Shown here in pieces: positions 19,353 through 31,735 of a stretch of 64,000 nucleotides of DNA. Source of the DNA: Cavia porcellus (lineage: Eukaryota > Chordata > Mammalia > Rodentia > Caviidae); contig NW_026947496.1 in NCBI RefSeq assembly GCF_034190915.1, forward strand, positions 54,868,501-54,932,500, read 5' to 3'. How positions within the stretch are numbered: the first letter of the stretch is position 1; the number at the start of each line of letters is the position of its first letter. A program made the translations under genes and the position numbers. The notes under the pieces are model-generated. The model was not told where the DNA came from. It did not search any database and was given only the letters and a program-made list of their open reading frames with translations.

Positions 19353-20634
19353 TCATTCAAAGAGTGGGCTGTATCTCTCATCAATGAATAACAGCCGGAT
19401 CTAGCTGTGAGCCAGTATAACTGAGCCGGGCAAGCCTCTCCTCCTCGGGCCCCAGATTCCTCACTGGAGAAGGTGAAACCTACAAGCAATTGGCATGGTG
19501 TTTGTGGTATCTTCGTGACTGAGTCTGGGCTATTTTCCTGAAAACAGAGCAGGACACAGCATTTGAGTGCAGGGAGTTTATTAGGGAGGGGATCTCAAAA
19601 CACAAGCAAGAGACTGAAAAAGTGATAAGAGGAGGAGAAAGGGGAAGCTGGCAGTGAACAGTTTGCTCTTGAACACCTGGAGCTGCAGTCCAGTGAACCC
19701 CTTGAAGAATTGGGTAGGACATGCCTGCGACTTGCCCCACATAAGGATGAGGAAGTGAGGGCAGTTGTTCAATGACTGCCATCCGGTGATAGAGAGAACT
19801 CTCAGCAGAGACAGCAGTACAGAAGATGGACGGCAGTTACTGCTGCAGGAGGTGGGCGGGGTGACAGGGCCAAGGCTCAGGGGCAATTGCTGCAGGAGAA
19901 AATGCCCAGCCTGAGCTGGTACGTAGTAGCTCAAGGAATTCGTATCCCTTTCTAGATGATGGTTTTTTTCCCCTCACTGTGGCCTGTGTTGCTCACACAC
20001 AGATGTTTCTGCTTCCTGGAGGTCACTGTCTGCAGGAAACCAGCCCAGCTGATGGAGCCTCGATAGCCCTCTTTGATCTCAGTCAGCCCTAGGAATGAAC
20101 ATGGTCCCGTTGTGCCCTTTTTCACTAGCTGCTAGCCTTGAGGAGATGCCTCCCAGACTCTGTTTTCTCCTCTGAAAGATGGGAAAATAACAGTACTCAC
20201 TGGGCTACGACATGGATTAAACATGAAAATAAGCAAGTGAGCTGTCCCCAGAATTTTTCTGAGAAGGACCAGAGGGTAAATATTTTAGGCTTTGTGAATA
20301 GTCTCTGTTGCAGCTACTTAGTTCTGCCATTGTACTGTGAAGCCAGCGATGACAATGGGTTGTAAATAAATGGATGTGGCTAGGTTCCAATAAAAGTTTA
20401 TTTACTGGAACAGTAAGTGGCCAAAGTTGGCCCATTAGCCACAGAGTGCTGACAAGTGGTGTAAGGTACAGTAGCTGGTACATGGTAGCTGCAATTATGA
20501 TTTCCACACTGAGAAGGAACTCCATTCAAAGCTCCCTGTAGAGGAGCTAAGCTTGGCTTTGTCTCATGCATGTTACCTTCCAAGCATTCAGAGCAGCCCT
20601 TGGTACCTTTAGGCCTCGGTACTCACCGTATGGC

Positions 20635-20755
20635 CCACCTACCAGTACCATCACCAACCCTGGGAATTTTGTAGAAATGCAGAATCTTAGTTCTCATCTC
20701 AGACCTACTGAGTCAGGATGTGCATTTGGACAGGTTCCCAGGTGACATCTGAGCC
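20635..20755. repeat. MER5-like hAT-Charlie MITE remnant
   Basis: GTAGAAATGCAGAATCTTAG, CAGACCTACTGAGTCAGGAT and GGTTCCCAGGTGA follow the order of the MER5/MER20 non-autonomous Charlie elements. Confidence 0.6.
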
Positions 20756-21628
20756 CATGATAGCTGCAGAGCTCCATTTTCATCCCCTACTCTCTGTCCC
20801 ACCCAGTCAGATGTCACCTCCCCTGAGAACCTCAGAGAAGGCCCTTGGGGAGCTCACCCCTCCCCCTGCCCTCACCTTCACAACCCAGATGCCTAGGCTT
20901 GGGGATGGTTCATTTGGGGTGCCGCTGACTAAGTCCATAGAGACGTCTTCAGCTGCAGTCAGGGGAGCCCACACACTGCTTCTCAAGCCAGCCGCACTCT
21001 CCAGTGGCATCAAGTGGCCTCCCAGACCTTCCAGCCTGCTCTTTGGCTCCTTCTCTACCTGCTCCCCTAGCACTCTCTGCCTCAGGTGCCCTCTGAGAAC
21101 AAGTTTTCCAACCCTTGTACCTGCTGGAGGATGGAGGGCTGTGCCACCCAGGAAAGTGGCATTTCGTGCCCTGTACCTGCTGAGTCCTTGGCATGTACAC
21201 TTCCAGAATGCACTGATCGTGTGAAATACAGTGCACACTATATGTTGAAGGCTTGCTAGAAAAAAGGGAAACACAAAAATTCTCACTAACAATTTGAAAC
21301 CCCAACTTCATGTTGAAATGATATCTTAGACATGTTAGGTGAAGGTAATTTAAAATCAGTTTCATTTGTTTCTTTCTCTTTTTTTAAGTGACATGTACTT
21401 AAGTGACATGTAAGTGACAGTAGAGTTCTGTTGAGCAGCTTTGGTCTGGGGCAGTGTCAGGATGAAGAATGCAGCTGCCAGCTGCCTGTGTTCAGGTAAA
21501 GAGCGAATCATTCCAACACTTGTGTAAGTGGGAAGGAAGCTGTATTCAAAGACAATGGCAACAGAGGTTTAAAAGAGGCGAGAAGGATCAGTGCTCAGCT
21601 CCAAATACAGCAAAGACAAGGGGAGGTT

Positions 21629-21697
21629 GGGGCTGGGGATTTAGCTCAGCAGCATAAGCGCCTGCCTTGCAAGCAGGCAGTCGCGAGATCCCTGGTT
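21629..21697 (+). repeat. Tail-less ID SINE with 16-bp target duplication
   Basis: GGGGCTGGGGATTTAGCTCA with tRNA A box and a degraded B box (CGCGAGATCCCTGG). It stops without an A tail and is flanked by AAGACAAGGGGAGGTT (21613-21628) and AAGACAAGGAGAGGTT (21698-21713), one mismatch. The duplication shows an L1-like retroposition; lack of a tail is unusual. Confidence 0.9.
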
Positions 21698-22021
21698 AAG
21701 ACAAGGAGAGGTTTTAAAGTCAATCGGCAAACAAAATGGGTAGAAGGTGGGAAATTGCTAAGAGAAGATACACAAGGCAAGAGAATTCTTGCTAAATAAC
21801 CTCATAGGACTCTTATTAAAGACCAGCCAAGGACTTATGTAGACAGCAAAAGTGGAGTGAAGAACATAAACTGATATCAAGATAGACCAGAAATCAGTGG
21901 TGGGGCTTCTTACCAAACTGACTCAGGAGAATTTGGGTCAGATAGAATGGGGGCCAAGGTTGGGATCTGGTCAAAAGGAGGGCTCAGAGCCCCAGGCATG
22001 TTGCTACGTGTTCATAAACCA

Positions 22022-22188
22022 AATATTCTCAGAAGTTGAGGCAGGAGGACCACTAGTTTGAGCCTAGCCCCAGCAACTTAGTGACTTAATGAGAACTTAT
22101 CTCAAAATTAAAAAAAAAAAAGTTTAAAATCTCTAGGGCATAGCTCAGTGCAAAGGTCCTGGGTTCAGTTCCCAGTACCAAAACAAAA
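22022..22188 (+). repeat. B1-ID dimeric SINE
   Basis: A 5'-truncated B1 (GAAGTTGAGGCAGGAGGACC ... AACTTATCTCAAAATT), an A12 linker, then a short ID part (GGCATAGCTCAGTGCAAAGG, GGGTTCAGTTCCCAGTACCA). Confidence 0.85.
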
Positions 22189-22224
22189 TGGGGGTAGTGG
22201 TGACTCAGAGGATCTTGATTGAAA

Positions 22225-22440
22225 TTTGATCCAAGAGATTTGTCAGTTCAAATCCTGGCTCTGCTACTGTCTGGCAGGGGATGCTGTTGACACTGGACAT
22301 CTACTCTGTGTGTCACTTCCAGCAAATGTGACCCCAAGAACTCATACTCCTAAGGCTACTGCGCGGCTTCTATGAGATGACACGTGCGGCTTTGCTTGGT
22401 TCATCATTAGCACTTGGCAAATGTGAGCTTTTGTCACTAC
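22225..22440 (+). repeat. MIR SINE remnant
   Basis: GTTCAAATCCTGGCTCTGCT is the conserved tRNA-derived B-box portion of MIR; the rest decays toward CATTAGCACTTGGCAAATGT at its 3' end. Confidence 0.6.
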
Positions 22441-23007
22441 CCTGCCCCCGGGACCCAACATGCACTATGCCACAGATACGTGGGGGAGCTCACGGGAACC
22501 CTGGTTTTGGAGCACGCAGATGAGGGTACAGCCCCGGGTTCCTCTTTATTCACACACCTTTCCAAAGCCCCTGAGCCAACTCCCAGCACACTGTGAGAGC
22601 TACTGCTGTGTCCTCTGAAGCTCTCCCCAATCGCTCAGGCTTTTCCCCAAGAAACGAAGCCTCCACCATGGCACAAGTTCCACAAAGCCAGTCCAGTCTC
22701 TTCAGCTGGGAGATCCATGCCCCTCCAAAGGCCCTGGGGTGCACAGCTTCCAGCAATGGGTCACAGACTTTTGGATCCTTCACAAATGCTCAGAGCTGCA
22801 GTTAATTCATGTATGCGTGATTAGTCAGTTGAAAATAGCTTGTTGTCTCACATACATCCACTTAATTTGCGTAACTTTGGGGTGAGTAAATTACAAGGGA
22901 ACATTTGCTGGGGCCAGACATGACCGTCCAGGACCACTGGCCAAAGTGAGACCAGTAAACATTCATCACGTTGGAAAGGGGGCAGGCAGCCTGGGTCTCC
23001 AGGGAGG

Positions 23008-23376
23008 TAGTTATGGTTGACATATTGTGTCAACTTGAGAAGTTTAAAAGTTTAACTGAGAGACTCAGCAGGAAGCTAGGGTTCTTACTTTGTAAATATC
23101 CTCATCTGTTACAAAGGTGGGCAAGGAGATTCTGTGAGCTACATCTGCCTGGGGTGGGGGTGGTGGCTGCATACACTGTAAGGGAGGAGAAGAAGAGGAT
23201 TGTTTGCCTCCTTTTTGCTCTGGCTCCTGCCTTAAGTGTAGCTCGAGTGCCACCCTGCCTTACAGCCAGCTGATTGTGGACCAACCTCCAAAAACTGTAA
23301 GCTAAATAAACCTTTTCATCCCCAATTTTGGGTGTCAAGTATTTTGACTCAGCAACGAGAGAAACATAACCAAGGC
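23008..23376 (+). repeat. MaLR-type LTR
   Basis: Starts near GTTATGGTTGACATATTG and ends with AACTGTAAGCTAAATAAACC, then TTTTGGGTGTCAAGTATTTT and AACATAACCAAGGCAG, the polyadenylation-to-terminus pattern of MaLR LTRs. AATAAA lies at 23305. Confidence 0.65.
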
Positions 23377-24369
23377 AGAGGTGATTTAGAATTCTCTGGG
23401 GAGAGAAGAAAGGTGTCTCTGCCAGCGGCCTACCTCCTCCTGAGACAGGCTGTACAAAAATGAGGGCAACAGAGTAAGACCTGCCCACGAGGGGAAGCCA
23501 GCCTTGTTGACCGGACCCAGATCCACGTTCTAGTGAACAGTTATCTTTGAGAAAAGCTTTTTTGGAGTGATCCTGCACACAGGAGAGACCTTGGGTAAAC
23601 CAGTGGTGACAGTTTTGTTCCCTCATGCCACCTCTCCCAAAGTCCAGCTTTGCTCAGGTGGTTAGAGCTTTCATAGATGATATACCTCAACCATAAAGTA
23701 CACGAGTCTCACCCTAAAGGCCCATTTAAAATGCAGGCTTCAAGGTCCGATCCTTGGGTTTAGAGAGCTGAAATAACACCCAGGAATATACAATTGCATT
23801 TTAAAAACAAAAAGGAAAACAGCCTAACATTCAAAAATGCAGGAGAGGCACTAATTGTAGCCAACCTTCCTCCCTGGCATCTACAAAACCTTAGAAACCC
23901 AGGCATGTGGTGCTTCAGGCCTGCCAGCATGCCTTGCACTGTGGATCCCAAAGGAGGAGCTCTGAAGTGTGCAGAGAAAGTTTCTGCCCTCCTCTGACCC
24001 TGACAAATCCTCCCCAAGTCAACGCTAGAGGAGTCTGAGTGTACTGTTACTTCCAGTGTAAGAAATTTGTTTTGATTACACTTCATAAAACTTGCCTTAT
24101 GCCACTGTCATCTATGGTGGTGTTCCAAATGAATCAGCCCCAAACCCTGAGATTCTCCCTCCTGAGATTCATTGCCAGGCAGGGCTGGCCCCATACCAGG
24201 CTGCACCACAGGGGAGGCACCTGGAGAGCTCTCTTTTAATGCTAGTACCCACACACTCTACCCGACAGCATGAAGTCAGCGTCCCCAGGGAGGTGTGGAG
24301 TCCAGGAGCTTGGGGGGGGGGGTATTCTAACCACTCCCCGGGCAATCCCAAAACTCGTCAGGGTTAATA

Positions 24370-24540
24370 ACATTTCTGTGAGGTTTCCACCCTGGCTGCA
24401 CATTGGACTCCCCAGGGGAGCTTTAAAAATCCTGATGATGCCTGGGGCCTACCCCATGAGAGTCTAAATTAATTAGTTTAACATTCTTGCCAGGCATTGG
24501 AGTGTTTTAAAATCTCACTCAACTGAGAACCACAATCTAA
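24370..24540. repeat. MER5-like hAT-Charlie MITE remnant
   Basis: CACCCTGGCTGCACATTGGA, CCCCAGGGGAGCTTTAAAAA, GATGCCTGGGGCCTACCCC and a terminal CAACTGAGAACCAC are hallmark words of MER5A-type elements. Confidence 0.75.
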
Positions 24541-24754
24541 CCTTTCTGCAAAGGAAGTACCCAGAAAAACTCCTGGAGTCACCATAAGCAGACATCTTCA
24601 GGCTTCTCCAGGAGCCTATGGAAGTGAAAGTTTATCCCCCAAACTTTCCTAAACTTCTCATAAACTTCAAGGACAGGGCACTCGATGCATGTTTGTTAAC
24701 AAGAGGGACTTTGGTGAGCTGAAAGCCAATCCCAAAATTCAGTAGTTGGCCAAC

Positions 24755-24895
24755 TTCTGGTGCTCTTCAAAGCATGGTCCCTGGACCAGATGCCTCAGTA
24801 TCAGGGCAACGTGTTAGCAATGCAAACCTTTAGGTGTCACCCAGAGCTGTTGGATGAGGGGTGAGTGGTAGGGTGGGGCCTGGTTTTAAGATGCT
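24755..24895. repeat. MER5/MER20-like hAT MITE remnant
   Basis: CAAAGCATGGTCCCTGGACC, CAGTATCAGGGCAAC and TTAGCAATGCAAACCTT follow this MITE group; its 3' half is degraded. Confidence 0.7.
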
Positions 24896-25761
24896 GCTTT
24901 AAAAAGCCCCATGGAAGCCAGCTTCCCCCACAGGGCTATACTCCTTCTGGTCTCTTGGTCTCTGAACGCACTCCTGTCCTCCCTCTGCAGCCCCACTCAG
25001 AAGCTTCTGGAGTATTATGCTCTCGTCTACTCTCTGGGTGGATCCATGGCACTGGTGGTGATGAGGGGCAGACCCCCTCGCCACCACCAAGTTCCTGCTA
25101 CTGTGTGAAAGACTGGCAGATCCAGGATGAAAATACCCAGGGCCTCCCAGGCCTTGTGGGGCTGCACACATTTAGTCTCTCCAGATGTATGGTCCCAAAG
25201 AGGATGATTTGTTTCTGCTCGTCCTCCTCCATGGTGCACACGATTGCAGTGGGTCCTGCCTGCCATGCGTCCGTGCTTGCTGTGGACAACGCACGCGGTC
25301 AGCTGGACCCCGGCCAGGCCGGCCTCCTCCTGAGCAGCCAGTGCAGGCTGGCTGGCGGCAGAGCAGCTCAGCGCCTCTGCAGGCTCACAATTCCAGGGCG
25401 TTCGGCCCCTTGTGCTCCATTTCCGTTATCTTTGAGAGGGCTTGCCTTTTAATTTGTCTAGGCAGCAGCCATGCTAATAAATGGGACCCAGGCGAAGGGC
25501 TGTCTCTGAAACAATAGCTGCTCAGTCCCCTCTGCCAATTTGTCTCGGGCACCGTTTGTTATGAATCTTCCGAGCCCATTAACCCCTGAACCTGGAGATG
25601 GTATCTCCCCGGGGATGAATTACCTTTATTTCCAGACATGTGTTTGCTCATTTAGCACCCTATTCATATAAGCAGCCTTATTTGGCACTGCTTTCCAGAA
25701 ATGGAGGTGAAGAGTCCACCTGCCCCCCAGAGGGGACAGCACTCCGGAAGAAGATCCGTGC

Positions 25762-26005
25762 CTCAAGTGACAGCTAACACTTATGGCGTGGTTCCCATGG
25801 GCCAGGCACTGTGTAAGTGTCTTCTATACATTGCCATTCAAATCACACCACCACCCTGGATCCCAGGTAGGACCATGGGTCTCATTTTGTGCAAGGGGCT
25901 ATCTGGAGCACATAGAGGTTTAATGACTTGCCCAACAGTGCTCAGCCTAGAGAGGTGAGAGCCAGATTTAAATTCAACCGCCTGCATATTAGAAGTCAGC
26001 TCTCC
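25762..26005 (-). repeat. MIR SINE, nearly full length
   Basis: ACAGCTAACACTTATGGCGT, GGGCCAGGCACTGTGTAAGT, GAGGTTTAATGACTTGCCC and GCCAGATTTAAATTCAACC occur in the order of an antisense MIR. One of the clearest ancient SINEs here. Confidence 0.8.
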
Positions 26006-26599
26006 CCTAACAGCTGAACTCCTACTCATGACCTCTGTCTTGGGCCGAGAATAGACAGGGTGGGGCATTTGGGTCATAGAAAAGAAGAGTTCACCAGCCT
26101 CTCATAATGTTTACTAAGGAACTGTACTTGGAGAAAAGATGTTGATTCACAAAAATATCACAGGTGACTATTTCGAATGTAAGTGCTTATTTTAATTCTG
26201 AAGTTTATTTTTAGTTGTCCCCACTGTTTTATTCATGTGGGTAAAGGATCCAGAAATAGGGCAACCCATTCGGGACCTTTCCTGTCTTTCAGGAGCTATC
26301 CCCATTCTCCAGTAAATCTTCCTAATCTGAAAAAAGAAAAGGAGTCCAGAAATTTTACCTAGTACCGCACAGCTCTGTCACCATGTTTGAACTGAGATGT
26401 ACCCACATACACTGGTGAATACATGAGGATGTGGCTGGGCTCCTACCACCTTTGGGGTGAGAGGAGCCTTTGCTCTGAAAATCTCAGATCAGAAGTGATT
26501 TATCTCCGCCATTTACACTGCTGAGTGTTTGGAGCTGGAGTAGCCTGCATATAACAAAACTAAAATTCAATTGTTTGAAACATAGCTCATTCCCTTATA

Positions 26600-26715
26600 C
26601 TAAGTTTTGTTCCATAGCACAATGTTTTCAGTCTTAACACATGGGAATTACCAGGAGAGCTTTAAAAAGTTATCATGTCTAGGTGCATTTCAAAAAAACC
26701 AGTTATATCACAATC
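26600..26715. repeat. MER5-like MITE remnant
   Basis: Degraded order of TTTTCAGTCTTAACACATGG, GAATTACCAGGAGAGCTTTA and ATCACAATCTCTGGGAG, resembling a MER5A copy. Confidence 0.5.
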
Positions 26716-27052
26716 TCTGGGAGTATCAACCAAGAAACAGGATTTCTCACAGCTCCCAAGTTATTCCCTGTACAGCAAGGTCGATTGAGAACCAAAGCTT
26801 TACCATAAAGCAAACCCAACAGTTCCATAATGGTATGGTGACATCCCAAGCCAACCCACTTTACTGCATCTTGCTCTGCTCCTACCCACAGCACCTGATA
26901 CTCACTCCGAAGGTCACCACATGGTCCAGGACAGCTGCTGAAGCCTTAGCTGTCACATCTGAACTCCAGTCCAGAGCAGAAGGCCGAAGGAAGGAAAGGA
27001 CCAAATGATATAAAGCCTACCTGCTGTGGACTCAATTTTTAGTGTCTTTCAC

Positions 27053-27310
27053 TAAGTAAGTGTTGAAGTTCTGGTCCCCAACATGACTGTATTTGAAGAC
27101 AAGGATTGTAGGAGTAATTCAGATGAAATGATGTCTAAGGGTAGATTCCCATCTAATAGGATTAGTGGTGGCCTTACCAGAAAACACCCCTCCCCTCTCC
27201 CTTCCCTGAGGTCACAGTGAAAAGTTCGCCAGGCAAGGGGTCTTCACCGAACCTGCCCATGTTAGTTCCTGGATCTCAGACCTCCCAGCCTGCAGACCTG
27301 CGAGGGAATA
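27053..27310 (+). repeat. MLT1-like MaLR LTR 5' part
   Basis: GAAGTTCTGGTCCCCAACAT, ATTTGAAGACAAGG, AATTCAGATGAAATGATGTC and AGTGGTGGCCTTACCAGAAA follow the 5' half of MLT1 LTRs; GACCTCCCAGCCTGCAG probably belongs to the same element. Confidence 0.65.
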
Positions 27311-29050
27311 GACACCTGGGCTCAGCTGTCCGCTGTGGGACAGTCTGTGACGGCCTGAGCAGGTGAGACAGCAGCTGAGTCACACCTTTCCTCTCCTCCC
27401 AGAAGCTGTGTCCAGGCTTCTATTTCTCTCCTTCAGGTGATCGCATCACATGGCAATGTCCACCTCCAGCTGCAGAAGGGATTCGTAATTACCATCTTTC
27501 TGCAGAGTTCATTACCACTTCAAATAAAACCAGGATTCTGTGACAAAGAAAAGCTTATTAGGTGCCAACCAGCAGCCTCTTGTTGGAGATCCTAATACGC
27601 AGGGGGATGGTGCCAGGGTTGGGTGAGAAAGAGAAGAGGAAGGAAATGAAAGGAGTGAGCAAGCTAGGAAACAACGCTCCGGAAACATGACTTTTCCCCA
27701 ACGCTCACTAAGTCAGGGAGGGAGTAAAGCAGATTTCCTGAGCAGCGGGTAGCAGGGGAGAGAGCCTTTCTCCTGGCTGGGCACTGGCGAGACAGACAGC
27801 CCACAAAGACAAGAAATGACTCGACCAGTGAGCTCCTTCCAATGGGGTAACGGGGAGGGCAGCCTTAGCCAAGAGTCGTGGGTCTTCTCCTGGGGGTGGA
27901 GACTGCAGATTGTAAAGCAATCCACTTGTGGAGAATGTTCTGGAACATGTGGTGGGGGTGGGGCTGAGCATGTGGCAGTAAAATGGAAACTGATGAACTC
28001 AGAGCCCTGGAGGGAGCAGAGGTGAGGCCAGAGAAAAGAAAGGACTGAGCCTGGGCTGGGAACGGATACTAATAACCAGAAGAGACTTTGAGTTTCATTT
28101 CGGGACAATGGGGATGACTTTGCGGACAATTTTAAACCAAGAGTGACACCCTCTGATGACTTTCCAAAGGTCTCCCCGGCTGCACTATCTGGCAAACTCT
28201 GACCTATCAGCCACTTTCTTATAAACAGGACAGTGCTGGAACCGGGTGTGCCTGTGCTTATGTGCTCTCTCTGGCTTCTTTTGCAGTAAAAGCAAATTAA
28301 ACCATTGTAACAGAGATGGTCAAGCACATGAAGCTGAAAACACTCTGGCCCTTTACAGGAAGGGTTTGTGACACCCTGGACTACAGTGGGGATGACAGGG
28401 ATATACCTTGGATGGAGAGAGACTTGAACGCATTTTGGAGCTTTGGTCAGCAGGACCCAATGGTATGCTGGGTAGGCGGGAAGGGCAGTGTGGGAGCCAC
28501 GTGCTGTGCTGTGGCCTGTAGATCCTAGTGGGTGGCAGCACCATGTACTGAGATGAAAGGGCTCTCATGGATTGAAAAATGTAGTCTTCTTTCTGGACAT
28601 GCAGAACAGAGAGCAAGTTCCTGGCTTTGTAGACCACTTGAATAGTTCTGTGGTCATAGCGGTACTCATATAAAAGAGTGGGTCACAGCGAGAGGCAAGA
28701 ACCAAGAGACAGATGTCAAGACGCTCTGGTATCCAAGCCCTTGTCTAGCTCAGAGAGAGCAAAGGAGCAGAAGGACAGTAAGCTCGAGCCATGAATGTGG
28801 CCTAGAAGGCCAACCAACAGTGGGTAGCACTGATAGCCCTTTACGGATTTACAGGCCCAGGGGCAGCATTACACTTGTGTGTGTTCTGTTAAATGGTGTG
28901 AACTGAGACACTGGGCTCCCCTTTCACCCTCAGGGTGATCTCCTGAATGCCTTCGTCTCAGGCCCTATACAGTCACCCATTGGTTTGGATTAGATCATAG
29001 GATGTCCCTGTGAGACACATGTGCTGTCTTTCACCCTTCTAGATATCAGC
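27311..29050. other. Gene-free DNA
   Basis: No recognised gene. The 204-codon minus-strand frame at 27713-28327 has no domain or biased composition and I do not support it. Confidence 0.45.
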
Positions 29051-29054
29051 TTAA

Positions 29055-29215
29055 AATCCCCTCAATTCCATTCATTCCCAGCCCTCTCCCCTCTTCCTCT
29101 TCCCTCCTCCTTCCTCCCACTTCTCTTCTCTTTCCTCTTTTCCTTTCCTCTCCTGTTCTCTTCCCTTCTGTCTTTCTTCTTTGAAACGTCCCTTCTCTCT
29201 CTCTCTCTTTGAAAT
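29055..29215. repeat. Polypyrimidine tract
   Basis: About 160 bp that is nearly all C and T on the plus strand (CTTCCTCTTCCCTCC, then TTTCCTTTTC, ending CTCTCTCTCTCTTTG). Long homopurine-homopyrimidine runs can form triplex (H-DNA). Reading frames in it are compositional artefacts. Confidence 0.9.
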
Positions 29216-31364
29216 GTCCCCAAATCATCAACCTTTTTGCCTGGGCCAAAACCATAGCCAACTAAGTGACCCCTGCGCCAGAACAGTTGGCCTCATGTGG
29301 CCTCCAGCATGACTATCCCAGGACACGCGCCTTACTGTAATAGATGGTGATGGTTTTGTCTACCGAGGCCACAGCTCCCTCCTGTTGGGACACTGCTCAG
29401 CGCCTCTCTCCTCAGTATGTGGTTTTTGATGGTGCCGTTGGTCCTCTCCTCAGACTCTGGCCATGTGTGGCTGGTACCTTAGTTATGAACCAGTCAGAGA
29501 TTTCCTACCCTCTCTGCCCCAAGGATGTGGTCAGCACCTGCCACCAAAAGGCGAGCATTGCCTTTCCTGACATGTTCAGCCTTCTGCAATTGGCCCTAGA
29601 GCTGCCAGATCTCCAGGCCATCCCCAGGCACAGCAAGAGTGGAGCAGTGCTGTGGGCAAAGGACATGGCTCTTGTCAAGGCCTGGCGGTGGGGCAGGAAG
29701 CACAGCTGGGAGAGAGAGGAGACCTTGCCATTGGGGTGAAATGAAGCGCACAGAAGGGTGCCAGGTCCATGGCTCCTGCTGGGTAGAGTGACCGCAAAAT
29801 CATAGCAAATACTGGTACCTTGGACCTGGAGCTGGGCACCGTCCACTCACTTTATCTTGCTCACCACTTTACATTGCATTACCGTGATGCAGTGTTTTCA
29901 GCTCACTTTGATTGGGGTGTAAGACAGAGTGAGTGTACACGGTGTGAGCAAAACACCTAGTGAATGTTTAAATTTTTAAAAACTGCAGTAAAAGACCTCA
30001 CCATGCATCCTCCTCAGAATGCACCCCCCACACACACACACAGACACACACACTTCCAACACACTTACCCATCGTTCTCGCTACTGTCTGAAGCACTTCT
30101 AGGAGTCTTCTTCCAGGGTATCTTTAGCTGCATTGTAGGGGCTGCCTCAGTGTCCTGAACTGCTTCAGGATGGTTCCCTTTCCTGGCCCTTTTGAGTCCG
30201 AGCAAGAGCTAGACACCGCGTGGCACCAGATCTGGTGAGTCAAGTCGGGGAGGACATGCGGTAACATTTTATGGGCCTGCCTTTCCAATGGCACTAGGGA
30301 GTGGCGTTCACTGTACTTTGTTTTAAAATCACATCTCATAAAGACATTCAGGAAAGAAGGCTTCCAGAATGATCTCAGAAAGTGGGAAACAGAGTAAGTG
30401 TACTTGACAAGAGGTGGAGTATTTTGAGGGGGAATCAATTTTTTTTAATTAAGCATTCACCGTAGATTTTGACCATACCATGTAAACGACTTCTCTGAGG
30501 TCCTGTGCCCATGTGTGAAATTGAAGGACAGAGACAGGAAGGAGAAAGAAACTGGGGCTATGCTGCCTAATACTGGCTGGTGTGGCTGATGTGGATTAAA
30601 AACAGGTTTGGCCAAAAGAGTTCACAGCTAACACCCTTTCCATCAATGCCCTGGCTAAGGTTTGCATAATGTGGCACCTTCCCAAGGTGCTTCTGCTCAA
30701 GGGGGACCCCAGAGACTCTTTGTTTCTCTTTTGAAGGACCAGGTAGGTACTCCCAAGAGTTCAGAATCAGGGCAGCACCAAGGGGGAGCCTCCCACGCCG
30801 TCCCGGGCTGTTGTCACAGTAGCAGCTCTGTGACTGAGCTCAGACTCGGGGCCTCTGCGCGGCCCTCAAGTGGCCCCTGGATCAGCTTCCTGTCTCTTCT
30901 GCTGCATTTCCACATGGCTGAATTTATTTTCAAAACAATTTATAGTTACATTAAATATTAAAGGCACTTTGCAGGTGGTGTTTACTGTTGGCAAAGTTAA
31001 CAAATGTATGTTGTGCTGTATAAAACGACAAAACCCAATTTGGAGAGCTTGATGGCTTGGGCTAGGCCATAGCAACATGACAGCTATTTCCATATTTTAA
31101 TGAGGCAGATTTTTCAGAGCAGCTCAGCTTTGCAATTGGACAAGAGGATCACAGAGGCGCCTTGGAGCACAGGGGCCCTGCATGAATGCATTGTGCACAG
31201 AATTGTTTGCCAAGGCCCAACTCCACAGGCAAACACAGCCCAGGGCTGCGTTGTGGCCTATTTCATGATAATGATGTTATAATGCCATTTTTATTACAAG
31301 GCTCCCACTGTATATCCATCGCTGTGACAAGTACTCTGTATTACTGGTATGATGCCCTCATCCA
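29216..31364. other. Gene-free DNA with a likely conserved non-coding block
   Basis: No exon recognised. 30025-30060 is a CA-rich stretch. 30890-31300 is repeat-free, AT-moderate and full of homeodomain, SOX and MADS-like words (see findings). Confidence 0.45.
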
Positions 31365-31735
31365 TTCCTTCTACAAATATTTATGGGGTACCCACATGGT
31401 ACCAGGTACAGTGCAGAGAAAACCCAGTTCCTGCCCTCTGAGAACTTGTATAGCACAATCTGAAGATAGAGAAGATGTCAACTCAAATTTATGACAGTTG
31501 TAGACTAAAAAAATAAACAATGTTCAATGACATAGAGTCATAGGAGATGTGGCAGCACAGATAAGGGATGGCCTTGCTAAGGAGCTGTCATTTCAGTTGA
31601 ACCCTAAAATGCAGCAGGAATCCACTTTGGGAAGAACCAAGGGGCAGGTGTTTCAGGCAGATGAAACAGTATATGCAAAGGATCTGGGGCAGAAAAGTGT
31701 TTGGTGCAGTCCAGAAACTGGAAGATGGTCAAAGT
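31365..31735. repeat. L2/CR1-type LINE 3' fragment
   Basis: ACAAATATTTATGGGGTACC, ACCAGGTACAGTGCAGAG, TTCCTGCCCTCTGAGAACTT and, later, AGGGATGGCCTTGCTAAGGA and GCATATGCAAAGG-like words (GTATATGCAAAGGATCTGG) give the ordered tail of an old L2-like element. Open frame 31549-31764 is part of it. Confidence 0.65.

Noticed and set aside
21629..21697. Possible tRNA gene
   Set aside because: A box is good, but the cloverleaf fails, the B box is degraded, and 16-bp target duplications show it is an ID SINE insertion.
27713..28327. 204-codon minus-strand frame
   Set aside because: No recognisable domain or biased codon use; sits in ordinary non-coding DNA.
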